Origin: Mycolicibacterium aichiense
GTDB taxonomy: Bacteria; Actinomycetota; Actinomycetes; Mycobacteriales; Mycobacteriaceae
Length of the DNA: 64,000 nucleotides
NCBI RefSeq assembly: GCF_010726245.1
Contig: NZ_AP022561.1
Coordinates: 3,348,001-3,412,000 of the forward strand
Reading direction: 5' to 3'
Under the pieces are notes generated by a model. That model saw only the letters and a program-made list of their open reading frames with translations. It had not been told where the DNA came from and did not search any database. Shown here piece by piece: positions 29,034 to 38,814 of the stretch; the first letter of the stretch is position 1; the number at the start of each line of letters is the position of its first letter. Position numbers and translations under genes: made by a program.

Positions 29034-30571
29034 GTGCCCGCTCCCCGCGCGTCGAGGGCGGCCGCGAGTTCGGCGCGGTCGTCGAAGGGACGGGTCCGGC
29101 CGGCCGCGGTCTGCCCCTTTTCGTGTCCTTTGCCTGCGATCACCACGACGTCACCGCTGCGGGCCCAGCTCACCGCATGCCGGATCGCCGCGCGCCGGTC
29201 GCCGATCTCTATGACTTCAGCGCCGTCGGCACCGCGGGCACCGGCCATGATCGCGGCCCGAATCGTCGCGGGGTCCTCATTGCGAGGGTTGTCGTCGGTG
29301 ACGATCACCAGGTCGGCGAGCCCGGAAGCGATGCGGCCCATCGGTTCCCGCTTGCCGGGATCGCGGTCGCCGCCGGCGCCGAAGACCACCGCCAGCCGGC
29401 CCTGCGCGGGCTTGAGGGTCTCCAGCACCGCCTGCAGCGCGCCAGGCTTGTGGGCGTAGTCGACGACTGCCAGGAAGTCCTGCCCGCGGTCGATCGGCTC
29501 CAGCCGGCCGGGCACAGCCGCAGCACGCAACCCCGGCGCGGCCTGCTCGGGTGACACCCCGATCGCGTCGAGCATCGCCAGCGCCAGCAGCGCGTTGGCG
29601 ACGTTGTAGCGCCCGGGCAGGCGGATCCGCAGCCGGTGATGCACCCCGGCGGGGTCAACGGCGGTGAACTCCTGGGCGCCGCCGTCGAGCACCGTGATGT
29701 CCTCGGCCCGCCAATCCGCCGGGTGCCCGTCGGCGGACACGGTCACCGAATCGTCGGCCCGGCGGGCCATGTCGCGGCCGGCGTCGTCGTCGACACAGAT
29801 CACCGACATCGCGGCGTGGGCCGGTGAGGCCGGGTCGAACAACCGCGCCTTCGCTTCGAAGTAGGCGGCCATCGTGGGATGGAAGTCGAGGTGGTCGCGG
29901 GACAGGTTGGTGAAACCGCCGACGGCGAACCGGATGCCGTCGGTACGGCCGAGTTCGAGGGCGTGGCTGGAGACTTCCATCACGGCGGTGTCGACGCCCT
30001 TCTCGGCCATCACGGCCAGCAGCGCCTGCAGCGCCGGGGCTTCCGGGGTGGTCAATGCGCTGGGCACGTCATCCCCGGCGATCCGGACACCGACAGTGCC
30101 GATGAGCCCCGGTACGCGGTCGGCCGATCGCAGGCCCGCCTCGATGAGGTGGGTAGTGGTGGTCTTGCCGGAGGTTCCGGTGACGCCGACGACCACAACG
30201 CGGTCGGACGGGTGGCCGTAGACCGCGGCGGCCAGTTCCCCCAGCACCGCCCGGGGCTGCGGATGCAGCAGGACCGGGATGGGTGCGGGTTCGCCGAGCA
30301 GGCGGTGGATGACGGCGACACCTTCGGCGTCGGTGAGCACCGCGACGGCGCCGCCGTCGACCGCGGCCGCGGTGAATTGCGCGCCGTGGGCCGAGGAGCC
30401 GGGCAGCGCGGCGAACAGGTCACCGGCCACCGTGTCCTGGCCGCGCAGGGTGATTCCGGTGATCCGGACATCGGGTGTCGTACCGCCGGAAGCCGGAACC
30501 GCGCCGACGCGGGCGGCCAGCGTCGGCAAGGTCAGCGCCGGCGTGGCGCGGGGCCGCAGGGCGTTGGTCAT
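29030..30571 (-). CDS. murE: UDP-MurNAc-L-Ala-D-Glu--meso-DAP ligase MurE
   Basis: 513 residues. MurE adds the third peptide residue. The DNPR motif in [15 protein letters not shown] marks meso-diaminopimelate specificity, as expected in mycobacteria. The ATP loop is [19 protein letters not shown]; other motifs are [25 protein letters not shown] and [14 protein letters not shown] 37-bp gap separates it from pbpB. In M. tuberculosis the genes Rv2159c-Rv2162c lie in that interval and are absent here. Confidence 0.98.
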   Translation of the reverse strand: MTNALRPRATPALTLPTLAARVGAVPASGGTTPDVRITGITLRGQDTVAGDLFAALPGSSAHGAQFTAAAVDGGAVAVLTDAEGVAVIHRLLGEPAPIPVLLHPQPRAVLGELAAAVYGHPSDRVVVVGVTGTSGKTTTTHLIEAGLRSADRVPGLIGTVGVRIAGDDVPSALTTPEAPALQALLAVMAEKGVDTAVMEVSSHALELGRTDGIRFAVGGFTNLSRDHLDFHPTMAAYFEAKARLFDPASPAHAAMSVICVDDDAGRDMARRADDSVTVSADGHPADWRAEDITVLDGGAQEFTAVDPAGVHHRLRIRLPGRYNVANALLALAMLDAIGVSPEQAAPGLRAAAVPGRLEPIDRGQDFLAVVDYAHKPGALQAVLETLKPAQGRLAVVFGAGGDRDPGKREPMGRIASGLADLVIVTDDNPRNEDPATIRAAIMAGARGADGAEVIEIGDRRAAIRHAVSWARSGDVVVIAGKGHEKGQTAAGRTRPFDDRAELAAALDARGAGT

Positions 30572-30608
30572 TGGGTGCTCACCCTACCCAGCCGGCACGG
30601 TGAGCCGG

Positions 30609-32528
30609 TTATGTGGCCTGAAGGATCAACGGCGCGCCGGGATCCGCCGAGAGCGGGACGTTCTGGCGCTGCAGCAGCCAGGCCGCGATGTTGTGGAACA
30701 GCGGCGCAGCCGAGTGACCCGGTGAACCGTCCGGATTGCGCTGCGGGTTGTTCATCATGATGCCGATGACGTAGCGAGGGTCGTCGGCGGGCGCCATGCC
30801 TGCGAAGGTGATCCAGTAGACGTCGCTGTAGTAGCAGCCGCACGCCGGGTTGATCTGCTGGGCGGTTCCCGTCTTGCCTGCGATCTGATAGCCGTCGACA
30901 GCGGCCGGTGCGCCGGTGCCCTGCTGGTAGCCCATCGGGTCGCGCTGGACGATCGCGCGGAACATGTTGCGCACCGTGCGGGCGGTCTCCGGCGAGACGA
31001 CGCGGATGCCTGCGGGTTGCGGCTCCTCGGTGCGGGTGCCGTCCGCGGCGACCGTGGCCTTGACGATCCGCGGCGGAATACGCAGGCCGTCGTTGGCGAT
31101 CGCCTGGTACATCCCGGTCATCTGCAGCAAGGTCATCGAAAGGCCCTGCCCGATGGGCAGATTGGAGAACGTGCTGCCCGACCACTGGTCGATCGGCGGC
31201 ACCAGGCCCGAACTCTCACCCGGCAGACCCACATTGGTGCGCTGCCCCAGACCGAACTTTCCGAGCATGTCGTAGTAGCGCTCCGGCCCGATCCGCTGCG
31301 CGAGCATCAGGGTGCCGACGTTCGACGACTTCCCGAACACGCCGGTGGTGGTGTAGGGCATCACGCCGTGGCTCCACGCGTCGCCGACGGTGACGCCACC
31401 CATGTTGATCGAGCCGGGTACCTGCAGCACCTCGTCGGGGTTGGACAGCCCGTACTCGATCACCGAGGAGGCGGTGACGATCTTGTTCACCGATCCCGGC
31501 TCGTACGGCGAGGTGACGGGCAGGTTGCCCAGCTGCTTGTCCTGCTGCCTGCCGATGTCCTGGCTGGGATCGAAGGTGTTGTCGTTCGACATCGCCAGCA
31601 CTTCACCGGTTTTCGCGTCCAGCACCACCGCCGAGACGTCTTTGGCGCCGGAGGCGTCCTTGGCCATCTGGACCTGCTGCTGGACGTAGAACTGGATGTC
31701 GTCGTCGAGGGTCAGCTGGACGGTGGAGCCGTTGACGGCGTCGTGCTTGTTGCGATAGCTGCCGGGGATGACGACACCGTCGGAGCCCCGGTCGTAGGTG
31801 ATCGAACCGTCGGTGCCGGACAGCTTGCCGTCCATCGAGTCTTCGAGGCCGAGCAGTCCGTGGCCGTCCCAGTCGATGCCGCCGACGATGTTGGCCGCCA
31901 AGGCGCCACCGGGATACTGGCGCAGGTCCTGGCGTTCGGCGCCGATCTCGGGGAACTTCTTGATGATGGCATCGGCGATCGCCGGATCGACCGCGCGGGC
32001 CAGATAGACGAACGTCTCGTTGCTGCGCAGCTTCTTGAGCAGGGTGGCCGCATCGGGCTTGTTGCCCAGCTTGCCTGCGACCTCGGTGGCGATCTGGGTC
32101 AGCCGCTTGTCGGGATCCGGCGCGGCCGGCGACTTCTCCTTGGCCTCGGTGAGCTGCTTGCGGATCTTGACGGGCTGGAAGGTCAGTGCCCTGGCTTCGA
32201 TCGTGAAGGCCAGCTTGTCGAAATTGCGGTCGACGATGCTGCCGCGAACCGCCTTCTCGACATCGGTCACCTTGAGCTGGCTGGCGGCCTCGGCACGCAG
32301 CCCGTTGGCCTGAGGCACCTGCAGGTTGAACAACTGGGTGGCGGCCACGCCGAGGGCGAGGAAGATGACGATGTTGCCCGCGCGATGGCGGAATACGAAT
32401 GATGCAGTGCGGGAGCCGCTTTCGACGATCTCACGGGTGCGGCGCGATTTTGCCGGACGGCCGGGGCCGGTATCCGGTTGAGCCTTGGCCGACGAGGTGC
32501 GCTGCCGTGTGGAGTCCCGGCGACTCAC
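30609..32528 (-). CDS. pbpB: Penicillin-binding protein B (FtsI/PBP3), class B transpeptidase
   Basis: 639 residues with a charged cytoplasmic N-terminus (about 1-45), one membrane helix (about 48-66), a pedestal dimerisation domain (about 80-330) and the transpeptidase domain. Active-site motifs are complete: the nucleophile in GSVNK, SSN in GKSSNVGTLML and KTGT in IAGKTGTAQQI. No PASTA domains. It cross-links septal peptidoglycan with FtsW. The start overlaps the FtsL-like stop by 4 bp, a gene pair conserved across dcw clusters. Confidence 0.97.
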   Translation of the reverse strand: MSRRDSTRQRTSSAKAQPDTGPGRPAKSRRTREIVESGSRTASFVFRHRAGNIVIFLALGVAATQLFNLQVPQANGLRAEAASQLKVTDVEKAVRGSIVDRNFDKLAFTIEARALTFQPVKIRKQLTEAKEKSPAAPDPDKRLTQIATEVAGKLGNKPDAATLLKKLRSNETFVYLARAVDPAIADAIIKKFPEIGAERQDLRQYPGGALAANIVGGIDWDGHGLLGLEDSMDGKLSGTDGSITYDRGSDGVVIPGSYRNKHDAVNGSTVQLTLDDDIQFYVQQQVQMAKDASGAKDVSAVVLDAKTGEVLAMSNDNTFDPSQDIGRQQDKQLGNLPVTSPYEPGSVNKIVTASSVIEYGLSNPDEVLQVPGSINMGGVTVGDAWSHGVMPYTTTGVFGKSSNVGTLMLAQRIGPERYYDMLGKFGLGQRTNVGLPGESSGLVPPIDQWSGSTFSNLPIGQGLSMTLLQMTGMYQAIANDGLRIPPRIVKATVAADGTRTEEPQPAGIRVVSPETARTVRNMFRAIVQRDPMGYQQGTGAPAAVDGYQIAGKTGTAQQINPACGCYYSDVYWITFAGMAPADDPRYVIGIMMNNPQRNPDGSPGHSAAPLFHNIAAWLLQRQNVPLSADPGAPLILQAT

Positions 32529-33700
32529 TGACCGGCTCCGGCGGGTACAACAGGCGGATCGACCGGGGGCGCAACCGGGGCCTCAGGCGCGACTGCGGGC
32601 GGTGCGGCCGCGGGCGGTGCGACTGCCGCCGGTGCGGCATCAGCCGGCGCCGGCACGGGTGCCAGCACGAGGCCCGGCGCCGGTGCGGCCGCAGGCGCGG
32701 GCGCCTGAGCCGGCACCGCCAGCGTGCCGGGCAGCGGCGCCTGCGCCGCGGCGGGGGGAAGTGCGCCAATACCGGGTACCGGAACAGCACCGGGCGCCAG
32801 AACCGTGCCGGGCAAGGTGGCCAAGGGAACGCCGAAGGGCATCGCACCATTCAACGGCAGCCCACCGAGCGGAGTGGTTGCGACACGCACCGGAACCTCG
32901 GGGGAACTTCCCGGCTTCGGCGCGGCCGCCGGTGGCGGCACGGGTGCGGCGGGCGGTAGCGGCTTGTCGTCGGGCAGCTTGCTGTTCAACGGCGGCGGCG
33001 GGACACCTTCGGCCGGCTTCGGCTTGCCCACCACGGTCCAGTTGCCGGTCGGATCCTGCACCAGATGCGCGGTGTCCTTCGACGGGATCATGCCCAGATT
33101 GCGCGCGGACTCGGCCAGTGCGGGCGCGGACTCCGCCTCCAGCACGTCGCGTTCGAGGGCTTCCTTCTGCTGCGACAGCGCCTCATTGGTGGATCTGGCG
33201 GTACCCAACTGGTAGGACCGCTGAGCGGCGTCGGTGGACAGCCACAGCGTGACGGCCAGCCCGAGGCCCAGTGCCCCGATCACCAGCACCACGAACGGAA
33301 CCTTGGCGACCAGCGTGTGCGGACGCAGGTCGATGTCGGCCAGCCGGGCGATCAGCCGGTCGCGCAGTGGCGGCCGAATGACCTTGGGGGCCTTCGCCTT
33401 CCGTGCCTTCGCGCGCGCCTTGGCTTGACTGACGTTCTTGGCCCGGGTTGGGCGTTCGGCAGGCCGGGCGACCGGCGCGGTCTGCGGCCGCTGCCGCAGT
33501 GCACGCGGTTCGTGCGGCCGGCGGGCCGATGCGCGTCCACCCCGTGCCGGCACCTCGGTGCCGCGGCGACGCGCGGTGGCCGCGCCTGCGCCTGCCTTCT
33601 TCCTGGCCGACTTGGTCGGTTCGCTCTTGTCCCGCTTGGCCCCGTCCCGTTTGACCCCTGCGTGATCCGCCGGGCCGGCTGGCTTACGCCCCACCTTCAT
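32525..33700 (-). CDS. FtsL-like divisome membrane protein with long Pro/Ala tail (Rv2164c-like)
   Basis: 391 residues. Residues 1 to about 125 are Arg/Lys/Ala rich and cytoplasmic, one helix spans about 133-154 (VAKVPFVVLVIGALGLGLAV), then comes a short coiled coil with TNEALSQQKEALERDVLEAE (to about 205). The last 160 residues are an extracytoplasmic Pro/Ala/Val-rich low-complexity tail. Topology and position between rsmH and pbpB match FtsL, which forms a complex with FtsQ and DivIC. Conventional FtsL is about 100 residues, so both ends are enlarged. Confidence 0.88.
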   Translation of the reverse strand: MKVGRKPAGPADHAGVKRDGAKRDKSEPTKSARKKAGAGAATARRRGTEVPARGGRASARRPHEPRALRQRPQTAPVARPAERPTRAKNVSQAKARAKARKAKAPKVIRPPLRDRLIARLADIDLRPHTLVAKVPFVVLVIGALGLGLAVTLWLSTDAAQRSYQLGTARSTNEALSQQKEALERDVLEAESAPALAESARNLGMIPSKDTAHLVQDPTGNWTVVGKPKPAEGVPPPPLNSKLPDDKPLPPAAPVPPPAAAPKPGSSPEVPVRVATTPLGGLPLNGAMPFGVPLATLPGTVLAPGAVPVPGIGALPPAAAQAPLPGTLAVPAQAPAPAAAPAPGLVLAPVPAPADAAPAAVAPPAAAPPAVAPEAPVAPPVDPPVVPAGAGQ

Positions 33701-34896
33701 CAGCTGTTTCCTCCCCGTCCCCGGTTGGCCGACATCACGCGTTGCAGTGCCCGTAGCCGAACCGGCGCACTGCGTGGATTCCGTTCGATCTCCGCAGCGT
33801 CGGCGCGTTCGGCGCCGCGGGTGATCGCGCTGAATTCCGGCTCATAGCCGGGCAATTCGACGGGCAGGCCGGCCGGCGACCGGGAGGCGGTTGCCGCGGC
33901 GAAGGTCGTCTTGACGATCCGGTCCTCCAGCGACTGGTAGGACATCACTGCGATCCGGCCGCCGGGGCGCAGCGCGGCCAGCGCCGCGGGCAGGGCCGCC
34001 GTCAGCGAGTCCAGCTCGGCATTGACCGCGATCCGCAAGGCCTGGAAGGTCCGCTTCGCGGGGTGCCCCCCGGTGCGGCGTGCCGGGGCCGGGATGCCCT
34101 TGTAGATGATCTCGACGAGTTCGCCGGTGGTGGTCAGCGGCGCCTGCTGGCGACGTTCCACGATCAGCCCCGCGATGCGATGGGCGAACTTCTCCTCGCC
34201 GAAGCGGCGCAGGATGTCGGTCAGTTCGGCACGGCCGTAGGTGTTGAGGATTTCCGCGGCGGTCAGCGGGGCGTCGGTGTCCATCCGCATGTCCAGGGGC
34301 GCGTTCTTGGAGTAGGCGAATCCGCGCTCGGCCTGGTCGAGCTGCATCGAGGAGACACCGAGGTCGAACAGCACACCGTCGATGGATTCGGTCGCCTCCC
34401 GGCCGGCTTCGGCAAGGGCATCGGCGATCCCGTCGTAGCGGGTGTGGACCAGGGTGATCCGATCGGCGAACGGGGCCAACCGCTCTCGGGCACCGGCCAG
34501 GGCGCCTGGGTCACGGTCCAGCCCGATCAGGCGCAGCGCGGGAAATTCGGTCAGGAAGCGCTCGGAGTGGCCGCCGGCACCCAGGGTCGCGTCGACGAGG
34601 ATCGCATCCGGACCGGTCAGCGCCGGGCCGAGGATCTCGACGCACCGATCCAGCAGGACGGGGATGTGCCCGTGCCCTGATTCGGGGTCGGATTCGTCAA
34701 CCACGACGGGACCTCCGGGTAGATCGCGGTGCGCCGCACCAGTTGGGGCCGAGCGGACCCCTGCATCGAGGTCCCTGTCCGAACAGGTGAACCTGGCGTT
34801 GGGGAAGTACGTCAGGGTCGGTTCGGGCAGAGACCACGATGCACGGGCTACCTCCGGCTGGGCGGCCAGCTCAGATGATGTCGCTGAGTGCTTCAT
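33700..34896 (-). CDS. rsmH: 16S rRNA (cytosine(1402)-N(4))-methyltransferase RsmH (MraW)
   Basis: 398 residues, near the 396 of the M. tuberculosis homologue, with the extended N-terminus (residues 1 to about 70, [17 protein letters not shown]) typical of mycobacteria. The SAM-binding part has [28 protein letters not shown] and [19 protein letters not shown]. RsmH methylates C1402 of 16S rRNA. The ATG overlaps the end of mraZ by 26 bp. The stop shares one base with the FtsL-like start (TGATG). Confidence 0.97.
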   Translation of the reverse strand: MKHSATSSELAAQPEVARASWSLPEPTLTYFPNARFTCSDRDLDAGVRSAPTGAAHRDLPGGPVVVDESDPESGHGHIPVLLDRCVEILGPALTGPDAILVDATLGAGGHSERFLTEFPALRLIGLDRDPGALAGARERLAPFADRITLVHTRYDGIADALAEAGREATESIDGVLFDLGVSSMQLDQAERGFAYSKNAPLDMRMDTDAPLTAAEILNTYGRAELTDILRRFGEEKFAHRIAGLIVERRQQAPLTTTGELVEIIYKGIPAPARRTGGHPAKRTFQALRIAVNAELDSLTAALPAALAALRPGGRIAVMSYQSLEDRIVKTTFAAATASRSPAGLPVELPGYEPEFSAITRGAERADAAEIERNPRSAPVRLRALQRVMSANRGRGGNS

Positions 34897-35302
34897 CGCT
34901 GGCCGCGGAGAAGTTCTCTTCGTGGGTCTCCTGGTATTCCTGCCAGGCTTGGGCGTCCCAGATCTCGAGGAAGTCGACGGCGCCGATCACTACGCATTCC
35001 TTGGACAGGTTGGCGTAGCGCCGGTGGTCCACTGACAGCGTGATCCGGCCTTGGGAGTCGGGGTGCTGTTCGTCGGTGCCGGCCGCCAGGTTGCGCAGGA
35101 ACGCACGTGCCTCCGGATTGCTGCGCGAGGTCTGCGAAGCCCGCCGGGCCAGCTGTTCGAATTCCGCCCGCGGGTAGACGGCAAGGCTGTGATCTTGGCT
35201 TTTGGTCACCATCAACCCTCCTGCCAGTGCGTCGCGGAACTTGGCGGGCAATGTCAGCCGCCCTTTGTCGTCGAGCTTGGGCGTGTACGTGCCGAGAAAC
35301 AT
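34871..35302 (-). CDS. mraZ: Transcriptional regulator MraZ
   Basis: 143 residues from the ATG at 35302, preceded by AAGGAG at about 10-bp spacing; an in-frame GTG at 35311 is too close to that site. MraZ has two AbrB-like SpoVT halves: [19 protein letters not shown] at the start and [19 protein letters not shown] in the second half. It represses or modulates the dcw cluster by binding direct repeats in its own promoter; a matching operator lies at 35356-35389. First gene of the 20-kb cluster. Confidence 0.98.
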   Translation of the reverse strand: MFLGTYTPKLDDKGRLTLPAKFRDALAGGLMVTKSQDHSLAVYPRAEFEQLARRASQTSRSNPEARAFLRNLAAGTDEQHPDSQGRITLSVDHRRYANLSKECVVIGAVDFLEIWDAQAWQEYQETHEENFSAASDEALSDII

Positions 35303-35332
35303 GCTGTGCACATCTCCTTGCCCTCACGCCCC

Positions 35333-35348
35333 CGGAGCCGTCGCTCCG
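35333..35348 (-). other. Short hairpin in the mraZ leader
   Basis: CGGAGC-CGTC-GCTCCG is a perfect 6-bp stem with a 4-base loop, located 31-46 bp upstream of the mraZ ATG and just downstream of the GTGG operator boxes. If transcribed it would form an RNA hairpin in the leader. Its role is unknown. Confidence 0.35.
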
Positions 35349-35355
35349 ATAACCG

Positions 35356-35389
35356 CCACAATACCCCACAATCCCCCACTTTGCTCCAC
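35356..35389 (-). promoter_or_regulatory. MraZ operator: four GTGG boxes at exact 10-bp spacing
   Basis: On the minus strand GTGG occurs at 35389-35386, 35379-35376, 35369-35366 and 35359-35356, so the box repeats every 10 bp, one helical turn. MraZ proteins are known to bind direct repeats of TGGG/GTGG type with 10-bp periodicity in front of mraZ. The array lies 54-87 bp upstream of the mraZ ATG, overlapping where the promoter should be, which suits autorepression. The remainder of the 364-bp gap (35303-35666) holds the leader hairpin, a second inverted pair of boxes and the neighbouring gene's terminator. Confidence 0.85.
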
Positions 35390-35494
35390 ATAATGGCCGG
35401 TTTTTCCTCCCTATCCACCACTCTCTGCCACCTACCCCCCGACCCGGGCACTTCGGCCGTCGACTCGGCCCACAAAAGCGCAGCTCAACGGCCG

Positions 35495-35508
35495 GTGGGG
35501 CGAAGTGG
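35495..35508 (+). promoter_or_regulatory. Second pair of GTGG boxes, opposite orientation
   Basis: Two GTGGGG boxes at 35495-35500 and 35505-35510 lie 10 bp apart on the plus strand, about 106 bp upstream of the main array and inverted relative to it. Periodicity and sequence match the MraZ boxes. It could be an auxiliary operator that supports looping or the site of a plus-strand promoter; no plus-strand gene starts nearby. Confidence 0.4.
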
Positions 35509-35614
35509 GGGTTATCGGCGCGCGTCGAGATCGACACCACGGTCACTCCGATGGCGGATCAACAGCCCTGGTGTCGGTATCGCGGAGGGCGAACGGCCGG
35601 ATCGGGGTCCAGGC

Positions 35615-35649
35615 AAACAAAAACGGGGCAGCCGACGTGGCTACCCCGT
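35615..35649 (-). terminator. Intrinsic terminator downstream of the DUF3040 gene
   Basis: On the minus strand an imperfect hairpin (ACGGGG...CCCCGT outer stem, AGCC/GGCT inner stem, one mismatch, 5-base loop; 35623-35649) is followed directly by TTTTTGTTT. It lies 18 bp after the DUF3040 stop and insulates that gene from the mraZ promoter region, so the dcw cluster starts its own transcription. Confidence 0.75.
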
Positions 35650-35666
35650 GTTGGAGACGCTGACCG

Positions 35667-36071
35667 TCACTCGTCGAAACGACGCCGGAAGCGATCCTCC
35701 ATGCGGCTGGTGAATGATCCGCCGCCACCCTTGGGCCGGCGCTGACGCGAACCGGACGACGGCGGGCCCGAGCGATCCCGGCCGCCTGCGACGCGCGGGC
35801 CGGTGATCGCGAAGACCACGCCGCCGAACATCACCACGAAGCCGATCACCGACAGGATCGGGAAGCTTCCGATCATCGTGGCCTTGAACGCAACCCCGGC
35901 AACCAGCATCGCCAGACCGATCACGAACAGGCCGGCGCCCTGCAGCCGTCTGCGCGTGGAGGGGGCCCGCAGAGTTCCGCCCCGCACACTCGAGGCGAAC
36001 TTGGGGTCCTCGGCATAGAGAGCGCTCTCGATCTGATCGAGCATGCGCTGCTCATGATCGGAGAGTGGCAT
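35667..36071 (-). CDS. DUF3040 membrane protein (Rv2169c-like)
   Basis: 134 residues from the ATG at 36071 (MPLSDHEQRMLDQIESAL is the conserved DUF3040 opening); a 10-codon longer start at 36101 is less likely. Two hydrophobic helices (about 48-66 and 72-92) follow a short cytoplasmic N-terminus, and the tail is Arg/Gly/Ser rich and basic. The function of the family is unknown. It is transcribed towards mraZ and ends in its own terminator. Conserved beside the dcw cluster in mycobacteria. Confidence 0.92.
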   Translation of the reverse strand: MPLSDHEQRMLDQIESALYAEDPKFASSVRGGTLRAPSTRRRLQGAGLFVIGLAMLVAGVAFKATMIGSFPILSVIGFVVMFGGVVFAITGPRVAGGRDRSGPPSSGSRQRRPKGGGGSFTSRMEDRFRRRFDE

Positions 36072-36336
36072 TCGTCCCTCCTTGCCGACACGGCCGGTCA
36101 CGATTCCGATAAAACTTGGCTGCCCAGCAATCTACGGGGCGACTAACCAAATGATACGAGCTAGATGTGCGGCGTACCACCTAGTTGGTCCACCCGATTG
36201 TAGCTGTGTCCAGGCGTTGTTCTGTCCTCGCCATCACCGCGTAAGGGCCTGGTCACCACAGCACCGGCAGAGCCGGGCCGCGAGTGCACCGATAATGGCC
36301 ATGCACCCCGGATCCATCGACCGACAGAAAGGCATC

Positions 36337-36942
36337 GTGGCGTTGGCGACTTTCCTCATCGATCTGTCGCCCACCGACATGGCGCAGCGTCTTCACGACG
36401 CTCTGAGCGTGTACGTCGACGCCATGCGCTACCCGCGCGGCACCGAGGGCCAGCGGGCGGCGATGTGGCTCGAGCACACCCGCAGGCAGGGGTGGAAAGC
36501 CGTCGCAGCCGTGGAAGCCGACACCGCACCCGCCGCGGAGCCCGGCGCCGCGCAACTGTCGGCCGCTCCCCTGCTCGGTATCGCCTATGGCTACTGCGGC
36601 GCGCCCGACCAGTGGTGGCAGCAGCAGGTGGTGGCCGGGCTGCACCGCATCGGCGTGCCCGCCGAGGAGATCGGCCGGCTGACCAGCAGCTACTTCGAGC
36701 TGACCGAGCTTCACATCCACCCGAGCGCCCAAGGTCGCGGACTGGGTGAGGCGCTGGCCCGGCGGCTGCTGGCCGACCGGGGCGAGTCCCACGTACTGCT
36801 GTCGACCCCGGAGATCGTCGGCGAGGCCAACCGCGCCTGGCGGCTCTATCGCCGACTCGGCTTCACCGACGTGATCCGCGGCTACCACTTCGCAGGTGAT
36901 CCGCGGGCGTTCGCGATTCTGGGTCGTAGCCTCCCGCTGTAG
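36337..36942 (+). CDS. GNAT-family N-acetyltransferase (Rv2170-like)
   Basis: 201 residues from the GTG at 36337, which has GAAAGG about 6 bp upstream and starts at the conserved LATFLIDLSPTD. Upstream in-frame ATGs at 36295/36301 are possible but lack family support. The acetyl-CoA-binding motif A is TELHIHPSAQGRGLGEALAR (in two parts: TELHIHPSA, QGRGLGEALAR) and the C-terminal NRAWRLYRRLGFTDVIRGYH completes the fold. The 235-bp gap upstream (36102-36336) is divergent and contains the promoters of both flanking genes. The acceptor substrate is unknown; lysine acetyltransferase activity has been suggested for Rv2170. Confidence 0.9.
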   Translation: MALATFLIDLSPTDMAQRLHDALSVYVDAMRYPRGTEGQRAAMWLEHTRRQGWKAVAAVEADTAPAAEPGAAQLSAAPLLGIAYGYCGAPDQWWQQQVVAGLHRIGVPAEEIGRLTSSYFELTELHIHPSAQGRGLGEALARRLLADRGESHVLLSTPEIVGEANRAWRLYRRLGFTDVIRGYHFAGDPRAFAILGRSLPL

Positions 36943-36965
36943 CGCGGATCTGGCACGATACCCAC

Positions 36966-37652
36966 GTGCGCGACCGATCCCGCCGCCTGCGCTTACGCGC
37001 CCTGGCGTTGTTGCTGCTCATCGTCGCCCCCTTGGCGGTCGGCTGTGTGCGAGTCCACGCCTCGATCACGGTGTCCCCGGACGACCAGGTCTCCGGTCAG
37101 ATCATCGCCGCCGCCAAAGCCCGTGACTCGGACGACCAGGGGCCGCAGTTCGACCTCAATGTGCCGTTCAGCCAGAAGATCTCGGTGTCGAAGTACGAAT
37201 CCGACGACTTCGTCGGCTCCGAGGCGGTGTTCTCCAACCTCAGCTTCTCCGAGGTGCCACAGCTGGCCAACCTCAACCGCGAGGCCGCCGGGGTGGACAT
37301 CTCGCTGCGCCGGGCAGGCAATCTGGTGATCCTCGAAGGCCGCGTCGACCTCACCAGCGTCACCGACACCGACGCTGACGTTTCGCTGACGGTTTCCTTC
37401 CCCGGCGAGGTGACCTCGACCAACGGCGACCGCCTCGACACCGACGTCGTCGAGTGGAAGCTCAAGCCTGGTGTGGTGTCGACGATGAGTGCCCAGGCCC
37501 GCGCCACCGACCCCAGTACCAGGTCCTTCACCGGCGCAGCGCTCTGGCTCGGGCTCGGCGCGCTGGTCGTGAGCGGCGTCATCGGCAGCCTGGCCTGGGT
37601 CAGCAGGGACCGTTCCCCGCGATTCGCCAACTCCGATCAGGCCGACAACTAG
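36966..37652 (+). CDS. lppM: Lipoprotein LppM
   Basis: 228 residues from a GTG. The N-terminus has basic residues, a hydrophobic core and the lipobox APLAVGC, with Cys27 as lipidation site. The body is a beta-rich DUF3153-type domain, and a C-terminal hydrophobic segment (about 190-213) may add a second membrane anchor. In M. tuberculosis LppM is linked to phagosome maturation arrest and lipid/phosphatidylinositol mannoside binding. It lies 23 bp after the GNAT gene. The MTHFR-like gene that follows it in M. tuberculosis is missing here. Confidence 0.93.
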   Translation: MRDRSRRLRLRALALLLLIVAPLAVGCVRVHASITVSPDDQVSGQIIAAAKARDSDDQGPQFDLNVPFSQKISVSKYESDDFVGSEAVFSNLSFSEVPQLANLNREAAGVDISLRRAGNLVILEGRVDLTSVTDTDADVSLTVSFPGEVTSTNGDRLDTDVVEWKLKPGVVSTMSAQARATDPSTRSFTGAALWLGLGALVVSGVIGSLAWVSRDRSPRFANSDQADN

Positions 37653-37664
37653 CCGACGTTCTAG

Positions 37665-38810
<1,146 letters not shown>

Positions 38811-38814
38811 GCCC

